Assembly: GCA_023457135.1 (NCBI GenBank)
Contig: JAEWMO010000125.1
Span: forward strand, 1 to 16,704
DNA length: 16,704 nucleotides
DNA from: Methanobacteriota archaeon
Lineage (GTDB): Archaea; Halobacteriota; Methanomicrobia; Methanomicrobiales; Methanoculleaceae
Direction: 5' to 3'
The notes under the pieces are model-generated. The model was given only the letters and a program-made list of their open reading frames with translations. It did no database searches and was not told the origin of the DNA. Each line of letters starts with the position of its first letter. Position 1 is the first letter of the stretch. The position numbers were made by a program, and so were the translations under genes. Shown here piece by piece: positions 1-7,916 of the stretch.

Positions 1-275
1 GCCTCCTCGGCTACTTCCTGCTGGTCCTCATCGGCCTCGAACTCCTGGAGACGATAAAAGCGTACCTCGACAAAAGAGAGTTCCACGTCGAGATCGTCAT
101 CCTCGTCGCGATCATCGCCATCGCGAGGAAGGTCATCCTCCTCGAATCCCCGGATACCGGCGAGCTCATCGGCATCGCGCTGCTCATCGTCGCCCTCTGC
201 GGGGGCTACTACCTCGTGCGCCGGGCGGGAATGCCGCGCATTCTTCCGCCGGACGACGGCACGGCCCCGCCCTGA
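1..275 (+). CDS. PsiE-family membrane protein, C-terminal part
   Basis: An open frame enters from the left edge (first full codon at base 3) and stops with TGA at 273-275, giving about 90 residues. It shows a hydrophobic helix, then a short charged loop containing ETIKAYLDKREFHVE, then a second helix followed by AIARKVI, and a last helix ending in a short polar tail. The E-hydrophobic-AIIAIARKV pattern is typical of the phosphate-starvation-inducible PsiE family, small four-helix membrane proteins of unknown biochemical role. The N-terminal helix and the start lie outside the window. It converges on the MFS gene with only 30 bases between the stops. The family call rests on motif recognition; regulation cannot be seen. 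Confidence 0.7.
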   Translation, partial: LLGYFLLVLIGLELLETIKAYLDKREFHVEIVILVAIIAIARKVILLESPDTGELIGIALLIVALCGGYYLVRRAGMPRILPPDDGTAPP

Positions 276-305
276 TACGGGAATGATTCCTGGCGGGGCC
301 GCCGG

Positions 306-1796
306 TCAGGCCGGGTCGGTCCCGGGCTCCGGGGCCGGGGGCACCGGTGTTACGGGCAGCATGAACGCGGCTGCAAGGCCCACGAGAGCAAACACCACCA
401 GGACAACCAGCGCGAGGGCATAGCCCAGGTTCCCCTCGACAAGGCTGGATACGATGACGGTCCCCGCGATGGCCACGCCGAGCGAGGAGCCCAGGTTCGA
501 GACGCTGCGCGAGAGACCCGATATCTCCCCCTGGTCCTCTTCGGGGAAGGCGGACTGGACGACGGTGACCGAGGATGTCAGCATGACCCCGACGCCCACG
601 CCGACCAGGAAGAGGCCCGGCACGAAGGTGAAGACGTTGGAGGTCTCCCGCACCAGCAGGAGGAGGAGGAGGACGCCGACGACCGTCACGACGAAGCCCG
701 CCCGGATCAGCGTTGCCTGGGAGCGCCTCCGCGCGAGCCTGCCCGCGGCCATCGAGGAGAGCAGGATGCCGATCGTGGCCGGCGTGAGGATCAGGCCAGT
801 CTCGATCGCGCTGTAGCCCCGCACGGTCTGCACGTAGACGGAGACCACGAAGGAGAGGCCGAGCAGGACCAGCCACTGGATGTTCTGCGTGATGAGGCCG
901 AGGTTGGATGTGCGGTTTTGAAACAGCCTGGTGGAGAGCAGGGGCTCTTTACCCGCCCGCTCCATGGACCGGATGTGCCGGAAGAAGAGGGCGAGCAATA
1001 CCACCCCGATGAGGACGAAGACCCATACCGGCGACACACCGCCCTCGGGGATCACGACTGTGCCGCCGATGGCGAAGTCCTGACTGGCCCTGACCCAGCC
1101 GTAGGTCGAGGCCTGCAGGATGCCGACCACGATGAAGAAGAGCCCCGCCGCCGAGAGGATCGTCCCGACGATGTCAAACCCGGGTTTTGGGCCCTGCACG
1201 CCCGGATCGACGATCGACCGGCTCTGGATGATGACGATGCCGACGACGATGGCCTGCACGACGAAGGCCGCCCGCCAGCTGATCGCGGTGGTGATGATCC
1301 CGCCGACCAGCGGGCCGGCGGCCGCCCCGATGCCGCCCGCCGCGCTGATCGCGCCGAAAGCGCGGGCGCGTGAGGTGAGGTCGGGGTAGAAGACGGTCGC
1401 AAGGATGTACACGGGCGGGATCAGGAGCGCGGTCCCGATGCCTTCGAGGAGCGAGTAGCCGAGGATCAGGATGCCGAGCCCCGGCGCCGCTGCCGCTATC
1501 AGCGCTCCCACCCCGTAGACCAGGAGGCCCCGCCTGAAGAGGTAGGTGCGGCCCAGGATGTCCGTCAGTTTGCTGCCGGGGATCATCAGGGCCGCCATCG
1601 TGAGCGTGAAGACGGCGATGGTCGTCTGGACGCCGCTGACCGTCGTCCCCAGGTCGGCGGCGATGCTGCTGATGGCCACGTTCATGTTTGACGCAGCGTA
1701 GCTGCAGATGAACTGGGCGAGCGCAAGCGGCAGGAGCACGCCCTGCGGGGTTGCCGTCGGCGTCCGGGGAGCCGGATCTGCGGGGTTATCCATCAT
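306..1796 (-). CDS. MFS multidrug efflux transporter, DHA2 type (14 TM)
   Basis: This 496-residue protein is highly hydrophobic and has a proline-rich cytoplasmic N-terminus of about 20 residues. The length and the number of hydrophobic stretches (about 14) fit the DHA2 drug:proton antiporter branch of the major facilitator superfamily rather than the 12-helix branches. The motif A region reads GSKLTDILGRTYLFRRG after the second helix. The fifth-helix region is rich in Gly and Pro (GAAAGPLVGG), like the antiporter motif C. It should export toxic or amphiphilic compounds by proton antiport; the substrate cannot be predicted. Two ATG codons stand in tandem at 1796 and 1793, preceded by GAAGG; 1796 was chosen. 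The gene diverges from the DUF308 gene and shares a 161-base promoter region with it. Confidence 0.85.
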   Translation of the reverse strand: MMDNPADPAPRTPTATPQGVLLPLALAQFICSYAASNMNVAISSIAADLGTTVSGVQTTIAVFTLTMAALMIPGSKLTDILGRTYLFRRGLLVYGVGALIAAAAPGLGILILGYSLLEGIGTALLIPPVYILATVFYPDLTSRARAFGAISAAGGIGAAAGPLVGGIITTAISWRAAFVVQAIVVGIVIIQSRSIVDPGVQGPKPGFDIVGTILSAAGLFFIVVGILQASTYGWVRASQDFAIGGTVVIPEGGVSPVWVFVLIGVVLLALFFRHIRSMERAGKEPLLSTRLFQNRTSNLGLITQNIQWLVLLGLSFVVSVYVQTVRGYSAIETGLILTPATIGILLSSMAAGRLARRRSQATLIRAGFVVTVVGVLLLLLLVRETSNVFTFVPGLFLVGVGVGVMLTSSVTVVQSAFPEEDQGEISGLSRSVSNLGSSLGVAIAGTVIVSSLVEGNLGYALALVVLVVFALVGLAAAFMLPVTPVPPAPEPGTDPA

Positions 1797-1832
1797 ATCA
1801 GCCTTCGGATAGAGTGCGTCAGACGGACCCGG

Positions 1833-1843
1833 TGTATATTAAT
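1833..1843 (-). promoter_or_regulatory. Probable TATA box of the MFS exporter
   Basis: On the minus strand this reads ATTAATATACA, an AT-rich island in GC-rich DNA about 40 bases ahead of the exporter ATG. It fits an archaeal TATA box with a short leader. It was judged by eye, with no transcript data. Confidence 0.4.
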
Positions 1844-1888
1844 GTAATTGCCCGGCAACCCGGCCTCCCGCACCGGGTCGTCCCGGCA

Positions 1889-1900
1889 GAACCGGGGTTC
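1889..1900. promoter_or_regulatory. Perfect 12-bp palindrome, possible operator
   Basis: GAACCGGGGTTC is its own reverse complement apart from the G:G centre (arms GAACC/GGTTC). It lies 16 bases upstream of the TATA-like box of the DUF308 gene and about 45 bases upstream of that of the exporter. A dimeric regulator could bind here, but short GC-rich palindromes also occur by chance in this DNA. Confidence 0.3.
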
Positions 1901-1916
1901 CGGGACGGTGGAGCTA

Positions 1917-1926
1917 CCTATATATG
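1917..1926 (+). promoter_or_regulatory. Probable TATA box of the DUF308 gene
   Basis: CCTATATATG lies 31 bases ahead of the ATG at 1958. At the usual archaeal spacing transcription would begin about 5-10 bases before the start codon, giving a nearly leaderless message. Confidence 0.45.
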
Positions 1927-1957
1927 GTGGCAGTGAGCCCTCCGCACGGTGGTGTTC

Positions 1958-2509
1958 ATGGTTAACACGCAGTTTGGCGCCGGCACCTATGAGGCCGGCG
2001 CCGCTATGGCCCCGTCACGCTGGCTCGTGCTGCTGCTCGGCATTCTCGCGGTCGTCTTCGGCGTTCTCTTCTTCATCTATCCCATCCCGACGCTGGAGTT
2101 CCTTGTCCTCCTCCTCGGTCTGTACTGGCTCTTCAACGGTATCGTCGCGCTCATCGGCCTGTTTACGGATAGAACCGGCCGGGGCTGGAAGTTGCTCGTC
2201 GGGATCCTCGGCATCCTTGCAGGAGCCCTCGTCCTCACCTACCCGCTCTACAGCGCCATCCTCATCCCGACCGTCTTTGCCCTCCTCATCGGCGTGGAGG
2301 GGCTGATCATCGGGGTGGTCTACATGGTCCAGGGCTTCTCCGGCGCCGGGTGGGGGACGGGGATCCTCGGCATCCTGAGCATCATCTTCGGCCTGATCCT
2401 GATCGCAAACCCGCTCGTCGCGGCTGTCGGCCTGGTGCTGCTCCTTGCGGTCCTCGCCATCTTCGGCGGGATCGCGGCGATCGTCGTTTCGTTCCGGCTG
2501 CCGGGGTGA
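1958..2509 (+). CDS. DUF308 / HdeD-family membrane protein
   Basis: This 183-residue protein begins with about 20 polar residues and then has about six hydrophobic helices in three similar helical hairpins. Each repeat carries a LLGILAVVFGVLFF-like or GILGILSIIFGLILI-like stretch followed by a short Pro-containing turn (YPIPTLEFL, ANPLVAAVG). That repeat pattern is characteristic of the DUF308/HdeD family, named for an E. coli acid-resistance membrane protein; the molecular function is unknown. The frame could also start at GTG 1949. ATG 1958 is preferred because GGTGGTG lies just before it and the TATA spacing fits. A T-rich tract follows the stop. The gene diverges from the exporter, so joint regulation is possible. 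Confidence 0.8.
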   Translation: MVNTQFGAGTYEAGAAMAPSRWLVLLLGILAVVFGVLFFIYPIPTLEFLVLLLGLYWLFNGIVALIGLFTDRTGRGWKLLVGILGILAGALVLTYPLYSAILIPTVFALLIGVEGLIIGVVYMVQGFSGAGWGTGILGILSIIFGLILIANPLVAAVGLVLLLAVLAIFGGIAAIVVSFRLPG

Positions 2510-2518
2510 GGGGGAGGA

Positions 2519-2541
2519 TCGGTCTTCCCCTTCATTTTTTG
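2519..2541 (+). terminator. Pyrimidine/T-rich terminator of the DUF308 gene
   Basis: Ten bases after the stop lies a pyrimidine-rich tract ending in six Ts (2535-2540), which resembles the simple T-tract terminators of archaea. A small GCCGG/CCGGC hairpin follows it. Confidence 0.4.
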
Positions 2542-2632
2542 CCGCCGGTCTTTCCGGCGTGCAGGGATACGGGAGCGTCTCTGCTTAACAGCCCGGAGCG
2601 CCGGTCTTCCAGATCGCCGCAATGCATTGGGG

Positions 2633-2646
2633 TAATTATATATAAT
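2633..2646 (+). promoter_or_regulatory. TATA box of the lipoprotein-maturase pair
   Basis: AATTATATATAATT is a strong AT island about 48 bases upstream of the lipoprotein ATG. No comparable box lies between that gene and the maturase, so both are probably transcribed from here. Confidence 0.5.
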
Positions 2647-2693
2647 TGGCGCAATACTCCGGCTCCGGGCAGTTGTTCTGCCCGGGAGGAGGT

Positions 2694-3110
2694 ATGAAGA
2701 GAACGGGAGTGCTCTTGATCTCGCTGGTCCTCATCCTGGCCTGTACCGGTGCCGGGTGCGTCCAGCCGTCGGAGATGGAGGCGGAGGCGCAGCTCTGCCA
2801 GGACCTCGAAGAACTCAGGGTGGCGCTTGAGAGTATGGAGAACACCAGCCTGAGAACGTCTGTGGGAGATATCCGGGAGGGACGGGACGCGGTGCGGTCC
2901 GCCATGGAGGATGTCAGGGCGTCCGCAGAGGACGTCGCGAACATCCGGGTCGACAACCTCAACGCGGCGTATGAAAACCTCGATCAGGCCGTAGAAAGCC
3001 TTCCTGACGATCTGACGGTCGTTGGGGCTCTACAGACCATCCGCCCGGAGATACAGGCCGTCCGGGACGAACAGCAGAACCTGTATGCGGACTTAAACTG
3101 CACAGCGTAG
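2694..3110 (+). CDS. Small coiled-coil lipoprotein, unknown function
   Basis: The 138-residue protein starts at ATG 2694, directly behind GGGAGGAGG at 2684-2692; this strong site rules out the longer frame starting further upstream. Residues 1-21 form a lipoprotein signal peptide: MKR, a hydrophobic core, then TGAG before Cys22. The mature protein should therefore be lipid-anchored on the outer face of the membrane. The rest is highly charged, rich in Glu, Asp, Leu and Ala with heptad-like spacing, and is probably a helical bundle or coiled coil. It contains two cysteines besides the anchor (near the start of the mature part and three residues from the end). No family is recognised. It ends 43 bases before the sulfatase maturase and probably shares its message, though a functional link is unproven. 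Confidence 0.75.
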   Translation: MKRTGVLLISLVLILACTGAGCVQPSEMEAEAQLCQDLEELRVALESMENTSLRTSVGDIREGRDAVRSAMEDVRASAEDVANIRVDNLNAAYENLDQAVESLPDDLTVVGALQTIRPEIQAVRDEQQNLYADLNCTA

Positions 3111-3153
3111 CGATACCGGCGGAGGGGCCGATTGGAGCAGACGGAGCGGCGTG

Positions 3154-4395
3154 ATGAGCGGGCCTGATGGCGAGGCACCCCTCGCCTTTCACGTCATGGC
3201 GAAGCCGACCGGCGCCCGGTGCAACCTCGACTGTGCCTACTGTTTCTACAGAGAGAAGGAGCACCTGTATCCGGAGAGCACCTTCCGGATGACCGATGCG
3301 GTGATGGAGGAGTTCATCCGCCAGACCATCGCGGGGCACGCGGTGCCGGAGGTGACGATCGCCTGGCAGGGAGGGGAACCGACCCTGATGGGGCTGGACT
3401 TCTTCCGGCGGGCGGTGGCGGTGCAGAAGAGGTATGCCGGGCCCAAAACCCGCATCGAGAACACCTTCCAGACGAACGGCATCCTCCTCGACGACGAATG
3501 GTGCCGGTTCTTCCGCGACAACAACTTCCTCGTCGGCCTCTCCCTGGACGGGCCCCGCGACCTCCATGACGCCTCCCGGCGAGACCGGCAGGGCCGCGGC
3601 ACGTTCGACCGGGTCGAGAACGCCGCCCGCCTGCTCCGGAAGCACCGGGTTGAGTTCAACATCCTCTGTGCGGTGAACCGGACGAACGCCGACCATCCCC
3701 GCGAGGTCTACCGGTTCTTCCGCGACGAGCTCGGTGCGCCGTACATCCAGTTCATCCCCATCGTCGAGCGGGAGGACGGAGGGAAGACGGTCACCGACCG
3801 GTCCGTCCTGCCGGACCAGTGGGGGCGGTTCCTGATCGGGGTCTTTGATGAGTGGATCCGGAGAGACGTCGGCCGGGTGTTTCTCCTGAACTTCGACTGG
3901 GCGCTTGCGGGGTGGCTCGGGATGGCAGGATCGGTCTGCGTCTTCGCCCCGACCTGCGGCCTTGGGGTGGCGCTCGAGCACAACGGCGACCTCTACTCCT
4001 GCGACCACTTCGTCGGGCCGGACCACCTCCTCGGCAACATCCTCACGACACCGCTCGCCGAACTCGTAGCCTCCGAACAGCAACGGCGGTTCGGGACGGC
4101 CAAGCGCGAGACGCTCCCCCGGCAGTGCCGGGAATGCAGGTTCCTTTCCGTCTGCAACGGGGAGTGCCCGAAGAACCGGTTTGTCGAGGGGGGCCTGAAC
4201 TACCTCTGCGAAGGATATCGGGCGTTCTTCGCCCACGCCGACCGCCCGATGCGGATGATGGCCGGCCTGCTCCGGCGGGGGCGGCCCGCGGACGGGGTGA
4301 TGCCGATGCTCGCGGCAAAGGCGGGCCGGAACGAGCCCTGCCCCTGCGGGAGCGGTCTGAAGTATAAGAGATGCTGCGGGCACCTGAGCCGTTAA
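3154..4395 (+). CDS. Anaerobic sulfatase-maturating enzyme (radical SAM/SPASM) with SEC-C tail
   Basis: The product (413 residues) should oxidise an active-site cysteine of sulfatases to C-alpha-formylglycine without oxygen, using S-adenosylmethionine. The radical SAM cluster motif is CNLDCAYC (Cys23, Cys27, Cys30), followed by the SAM-binding GGEP motif and a QTNGIL strand. The C-terminal half holds the SPASM cysteines that bind two further Fe-S clusters: CVFAPTCG, NGDLYSCDHF, CRECRFLSVCNGECPKNRF and a last YLC. A SEC-C zinc motif is added at residues 391-413, with CPCGSG (Cys396, Cys398) and Cys407-Cys408. ATG 3154 follows GGAG by seven bases; GTG 3151 is an in-frame alternative. Both nearby sulfatases carry the CxPxR substrate motif, which strongly supports this assignment over other SPASM enzymes. 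Confidence 0.92.
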   Translation: MSGPDGEAPLAFHVMAKPTGARCNLDCAYCFYREKEHLYPESTFRMTDAVMEEFIRQTIAGHAVPEVTIAWQGGEPTLMGLDFFRRAVAVQKRYAGPKTRIENTFQTNGILLDDEWCRFFRDNNFLVGLSLDGPRDLHDASRRDRQGRGTFDRVENAARLLRKHRVEFNILCAVNRTNADHPREVYRFFRDELGAPYIQFIPIVEREDGGKTVTDRSVLPDQWGRFLIGVFDEWIRRDVGRVFLLNFDWALAGWLGMAGSVCVFAPTCGLGVALEHNGDLYSCDHFVGPDHLLGNILTTPLAELVASEQQRRFGTAKRETLPRQCRECRFLSVCNGECPKNRFVEGGLNYLCEGYRAFFAHADRPMRMMAGLLRRGRPADGVMPMLAAKAGRNEPCPCGSGLKYKRCCGHLSR

Positions 4396-4430
4396 CGGAG
4401 CGGCAGGTCGCCGCCGGAATATTTGTGAAC

Positions 4431-4441
4431 AAGTATATAAA
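4431..4441 (+). promoter_or_regulatory. Probable TATA box of the sulfatase-transporter operon
   Basis: AAGTATATAAA lies 36 bases after the maturase stop and about 55 bases before the sulfatase ATG. It suggests the sulfatase and the following transporter have their own promoter. Confidence 0.5.
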
Positions 4442-4494
4442 CGGCAAGATCTCTTGCAGGACCCAGTCCACCAATTACGATGGGGGGAGATGGT

Positions 4495-6843
4495 ATGCCT
4501 GAAGAGTGGAAGGGCGTCGTCAATGTCGATGTCCGGGACTCGGTCCCTGACTGGACACCGTATAAAGAACCGGAGGCGCCCGAAGGTGCCCCGAACGTCC
4601 TGCTGATCGTCCTCGACGATGTCGGGTTCTCGGCCATCTCCTGCTACGGCGGGCTGATAGAGACGCCGAACATCGACCGCCTGGCGGCAAACGGCCTTGT
4701 ATATACCCAGTGGCACACGACAGCGCTCTGCTCCCCGACCCGGGCCTGCCTGCTGACCGGCAGGAACCATACCACCGTCGGGATGGCCTGCGTCGCAGAA
4801 GCGACCACCGGGTTTCCGAACTCGAACGGCCACATCCCGTTCGAGTGCGCCACCCTCGCCGAGGTGCTCGTCGAGCAGGGCTACAACACCTATATGCTCG
4901 GCAAATGGCACCTCTGCCCGCAGGACGAGATGCACCTGGCCGCGAACAAGCGAAACTGGCCTATCGGCCGGGGATTCGAACGGTATTACGGGTTCCTCGG
5001 CGGCGAGACGAACCAGTACTACCCTGCCCTGGTCCACGACAACCACCCGGTCAGGCAGCCGGCGATGCCCGAAGACGGCTACCACCTCACCGAAGACCTG
5101 ACCGATACGGCGATCGCGTTCATCCGGGACGCGAGGCAGATCGACCCGGCAAAGCCCTTCTTCATGTACTACTGCCCCGGCGCCGCCCACGCCCCGCACC
5201 ATGTCCCGAAGGAGTGGATCGAGAAGTACCGGGGCCGGTTCGATATGGGCTACGAGCACTGCCGCGAGATCGTGCTTGCACGGCAGAAACGGATGGGGAT
5301 CGTCCCGGAGAACACGGAACTGCCGCCGATCAATCCTATCGGCACGCCGGAGACGAGGACTGGTCCCGATGGAAAGCGATACCCGGAACTGGACACCGTC
5401 AGACCGTGGGACTCGCTCTCCGGTGCGGAGAAGAGGCTTTTTACCCGGATGGCTGAGGTCTACGCCGGCTTTGTCTCCCACACCGACGCCCAGATCGGGA
5501 GGCTCCTCGACTTCCTCGAGGAGAGCGGCGAACTCGAGAACACCCTGATCGTGCTCGTCTCCGACAACGGCGCCAGCGCCGAGGGCGGGCCGAACGGCTC
5601 GGTCAACGAGAACAAGTTCTTCAACGGCATTCCGGACTCTCTCGAAGAGAACCTGCAGTTCATCGACGACCTCGGCAGCGAGAAGACCTACAACCATTAC
5701 TGCTCGGGCTGGGCGATGGCCTTCAACACCCCGTTCAAGATGTGGAAGCGCTACTGCTACGCCGGCGGCATTGCCGACCCCTGCATACTCCACTGGCCGC
5801 GGGGGATTCGGGCAACGGGGGAGATGCGCCACCAGTACCACCATGCCGTCGACATCGCCCCCACCATCCTGGAGTGCATCGGCGTCCCGATGCCCGATGC
5901 CGTGAAGGGCTACACCCAGTGGCCTGTTGAGGGCGTCAGCATGCGCTATACCTTCGAGAAGGGCGATGCTCCCACAGAGCGGCATACCCAGTTCTACTCC
6001 ATGCTCGGTTCCCGCGGCATCTGGCACGACGGCTGGAAGGCGGTCACCACGCACCCGGCGATGGCCGGGTGGGGCCACTTCGCCGAAGACACCTGGGAGC
6101 TCTACCATATCGAAGACGATCGCTCGGAGACGCGCAACCTGGCGGAAGAGCACCCGCGCAAGCTCCTTGAGATGATAGCGCTCTGGTGGCACGAGGCCGG
6201 GAAGTACCAGGGGCTGCCGCTCGAAGACCGCACCGCCCCGGAAGTCCTGACCTCGCCCCGGCCACGGCCCGCGCCGCAGCGTAACCTCTTCGTCTACTAC
6301 CCGAAGACCGCGCCGGTCCCGGAAGGCGCGGCGGTGAACATCCGCAACCGGTCCTACACCATCATCGCCGATGTCGAGATGCCGGATGGTGGTGCAGAAG
6401 GCGTCCTCTTCGCCCTCGGGAGCAGGTTCGGGGGTCATGCCCTCTACGTCAGGGATAACCGGCCCCGGTACGTCTACAACTTCGTCGGCACCGGGCAGAC
6501 GATCACCTCGGACGCCGCGATTCCTGCCGGCAGGGCCACGCTCTCCGTTGCGTTCACGAAGGAGGGCGAGGGGCCGAAGGGCACCGCACACGGGACGCTC
6601 GCGATCTTCATCAACGGCCGAAAGGTGGGCGAAGGGCGGATCAAGACCCAGCCCGCGTACTTCGATATCGCCGGCAGCGGGCTCTCCGTCGGACTGGACC
6701 CGGGCGATCCCGTGACCGGCGACTATCCCGGCGAGCGGCCGTGGGCGTTCACCGGGACGGTCCATAAGATCATGGTGGATGTCGCCGGGGAGCCGTACAC
6801 CGACCCCGAGCGCGAAGCGGCCGCGATGATGGCGCGGGAGTAG
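4495..6843 (+). CDS. Cys-type sulfatase 1, long arylsulfatase family (782 aa)
   Basis: This enzyme should hydrolyse a sulfate ester using formylglycine made from Cys79 of the CSPTR motif (residues 79-83), followed by LLTGR. Other alkaline-phosphatase-fold residues are visible: the metal ligands Asp41-Asp42, GKWH at 136-139, HAPHH at 232-236, SDNG at 356-359, and the TPFKMWKR lysine near 415. After the catalytic part, residues about 608-765 form a beta-rich domain resembling a lectin/LamG-type sandwich. The length matches long bacterial arylsulfatases of the mycobacterial AtsD type. There is no signal peptide, so a cytoplasmic site is expected. ATG 4495 follows GGGGGGAGA, and the length then equals that of sulfatase 2 exactly; ATG 4480 is unlikely. 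The substrate is unknown. The BASS transporter follows after 34 bases. Confidence 0.92.
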   Translation: MPEEWKGVVNVDVRDSVPDWTPYKEPEAPEGAPNVLLIVLDDVGFSAISCYGGLIETPNIDRLAANGLVYTQWHTTALCSPTRACLLTGRNHTTVGMACVAEATTGFPNSNGHIPFECATLAEVLVEQGYNTYMLGKWHLCPQDEMHLAANKRNWPIGRGFERYYGFLGGETNQYYPALVHDNHPVRQPAMPEDGYHLTEDLTDTAIAFIRDARQIDPAKPFFMYYCPGAAHAPHHVPKEWIEKYRGRFDMGYEHCREIVLARQKRMGIVPENTELPPINPIGTPETRTGPDGKRYPELDTVRPWDSLSGAEKRLFTRMAEVYAGFVSHTDAQIGRLLDFLEESGELENTLIVLVSDNGASAEGGPNGSVNENKFFNGIPDSLEENLQFIDDLGSEKTYNHYCSGWAMAFNTPFKMWKRYCYAGGIADPCILHWPRGIRATGEMRHQYHHAVDIAPTILECIGVPMPDAVKGYTQWPVEGVSMRYTFEKGDAPTERHTQFYSMLGSRGIWHDGWKAVTTHPAMAGWGHFAEDTWELYHIEDDRSETRNLAEEHPRKLLEMIALWWHEAGKYQGLPLEDRTAPEVLTSPRPRPAPQRNLFVYYPKTAPVPEGAAVNIRNRSYTIIADVEMPDGGAEGVLFALGSRFGGHALYVRDNRPRYVYNFVGTGQTITSDAAIPAGRATLSVAFTKEGEGPKGTAHGTLAIFINGRKVGEGRIKTQPAYFDIAGSGLSVGLDPGDPVTGDYPGERPWAFTGTVHKIMVDVAGEPYTDPEREAAAMMARE

Positions 6844-6877
6844 CGGGCCGGAGTGCCGTTGTGAGAGGGAGCATGAG

Positions 6878-7786
6878 ATGGTAGAAACCGTACCGTTCAC
6901 GGTCTTCCTCGAGACGATCGGCGTCCTTGCGGCAGCGATCTTCATGCTCTCGAGCATGCTTGCCATGGGATTCTCCCTGACCCTGCGCGAGATCGTCGAA
7001 CCGCTGACGAACATACGGCTGGTCATCCGCTCCCTGGCGGCGAACTTCGTCCTGGCACCGCTGCTCGCACTCGTTCTCCTGCTCATCTTCCCGCTCTCCG
7101 AAGGGCTCTCCATCGGCCTGCTCCTCCTCGGGGCCGCCGCAGGAGCCGCGTTTCTGCCGAAACTCACGCAGACGGCGAAGGGGGATATCGCCTTTGCCGT
7201 GGGACTGATGGTGCTCCTGATGGTGGCGACCATCGGCTACCTGCCGGTCGTCCTGCCGCTGCTGCTGCCCGGAGTCGCGATCGATCCCTGGGCGATCGCC
7301 CGCTCGCTCGTCCTGCTGCTGCTCATACCGCTTGTGATCGCGCTGTTCATCAGGGCGCGATACGAGGAGGTCGCAGAAGGTCTCCTGCCCCTGATGAACC
7401 AGGCGGCCAATCTGGCGCTGCTCACGCTGATTGTTGCGCTCTTCGTCGTCTATCTCCCCGCTCTCACAGGGATCATCGGCATCACCGCAATCTTCGCGGC
7501 GATCACCTTCGTGGCGATATCGCTTGCCATCGGTTACGTCCTCGGCGGTCCGGGCCGCGCTACGAAACGGGCGCTCGCCTTCGGGACGGCGCAACGCAAC
7601 ATCTCGGCGGCGCTGGCGACTGCCACCTTCAACTTCACCGATCCGGACGTGATGGTCATGATCATCGTCGTAGCGGTGGTCGGTCTCATACTGCTGATGT
7701 TCATCAGCGGGGAGATGGGCAAACCGGGGGCGGCGGCATCCGGGGCTGTCCGGGAGGAGAGGCCTGCAAAGAGACCACAGGGCTGA
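6878..7786 (+). CDS. BASS/SBF-family (bile acid:Na+ symporter-like) transporter
   Basis: This 302-residue membrane protein has about nine or ten hydrophobic helices. The pattern SMLAMGFSLTLREIVEPL near the N-terminus and GTAQRNISAAL in the last third are typical of the SBF-like/BASS superfamily, which also includes ACR3-like and PSE-type carriers. Such proteins usually move organic anions together with sodium; some animal relatives (SLC10) carry sulfated steroids. The gene begins 34 bases after sulfatase 1 with no promoter between them, so the two are probably one operon. A plausible but untested role is uptake of a sulfate ester or movement of its desulfated product. The last 25 residues are polar and low in complexity. 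It converges on sulfatase 2 across a 130-base gap in which no clear terminator was seen. Confidence 0.75.
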   Translation: MVETVPFTVFLETIGVLAAAIFMLSSMLAMGFSLTLREIVEPLTNIRLVIRSLAANFVLAPLLALVLLLIFPLSEGLSIGLLLLGAAAGAAFLPKLTQTAKGDIAFAVGLMVLLMVATIGYLPVVLPLLLPGVAIDPWAIARSLVLLLLIPLVIALFIRARYEEVAEGLLPLMNQAANLALLTLIVALFVVYLPALTGIIGITAIFAAITFVAISLAIGYVLGGPGRATKRALAFGTAQRNISAALATATFNFTDPDVMVMIIVVAVVGLILLMFISGEMGKPGAAASGAVREERPAKRPQG

Positions 7787-7916
7787 AGAGGGATCCACCC
7801 CATACTCGTTCGTCCGCGCGGGCAGGAAGATGGCGGTTGACGGCCGCCCCGGATGCGAGCGCGAGATAGCATACCCTCCCGTAGGTGCTCCCCTTCGAGA
7901 GACGAGCAGCGGGGTG

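Noticed and set aside
2959..7233. A 1424-codon open frame on the minus strand, antisense to the maturase and sulfatase 1
   Set aside because: It is complementary to two genes with clear catalytic motifs, its translation is rich in Arg, Pro and Gly without any recognisable domain, and long antisense frames are expected in GC-rich DNA with strong third-position bias.
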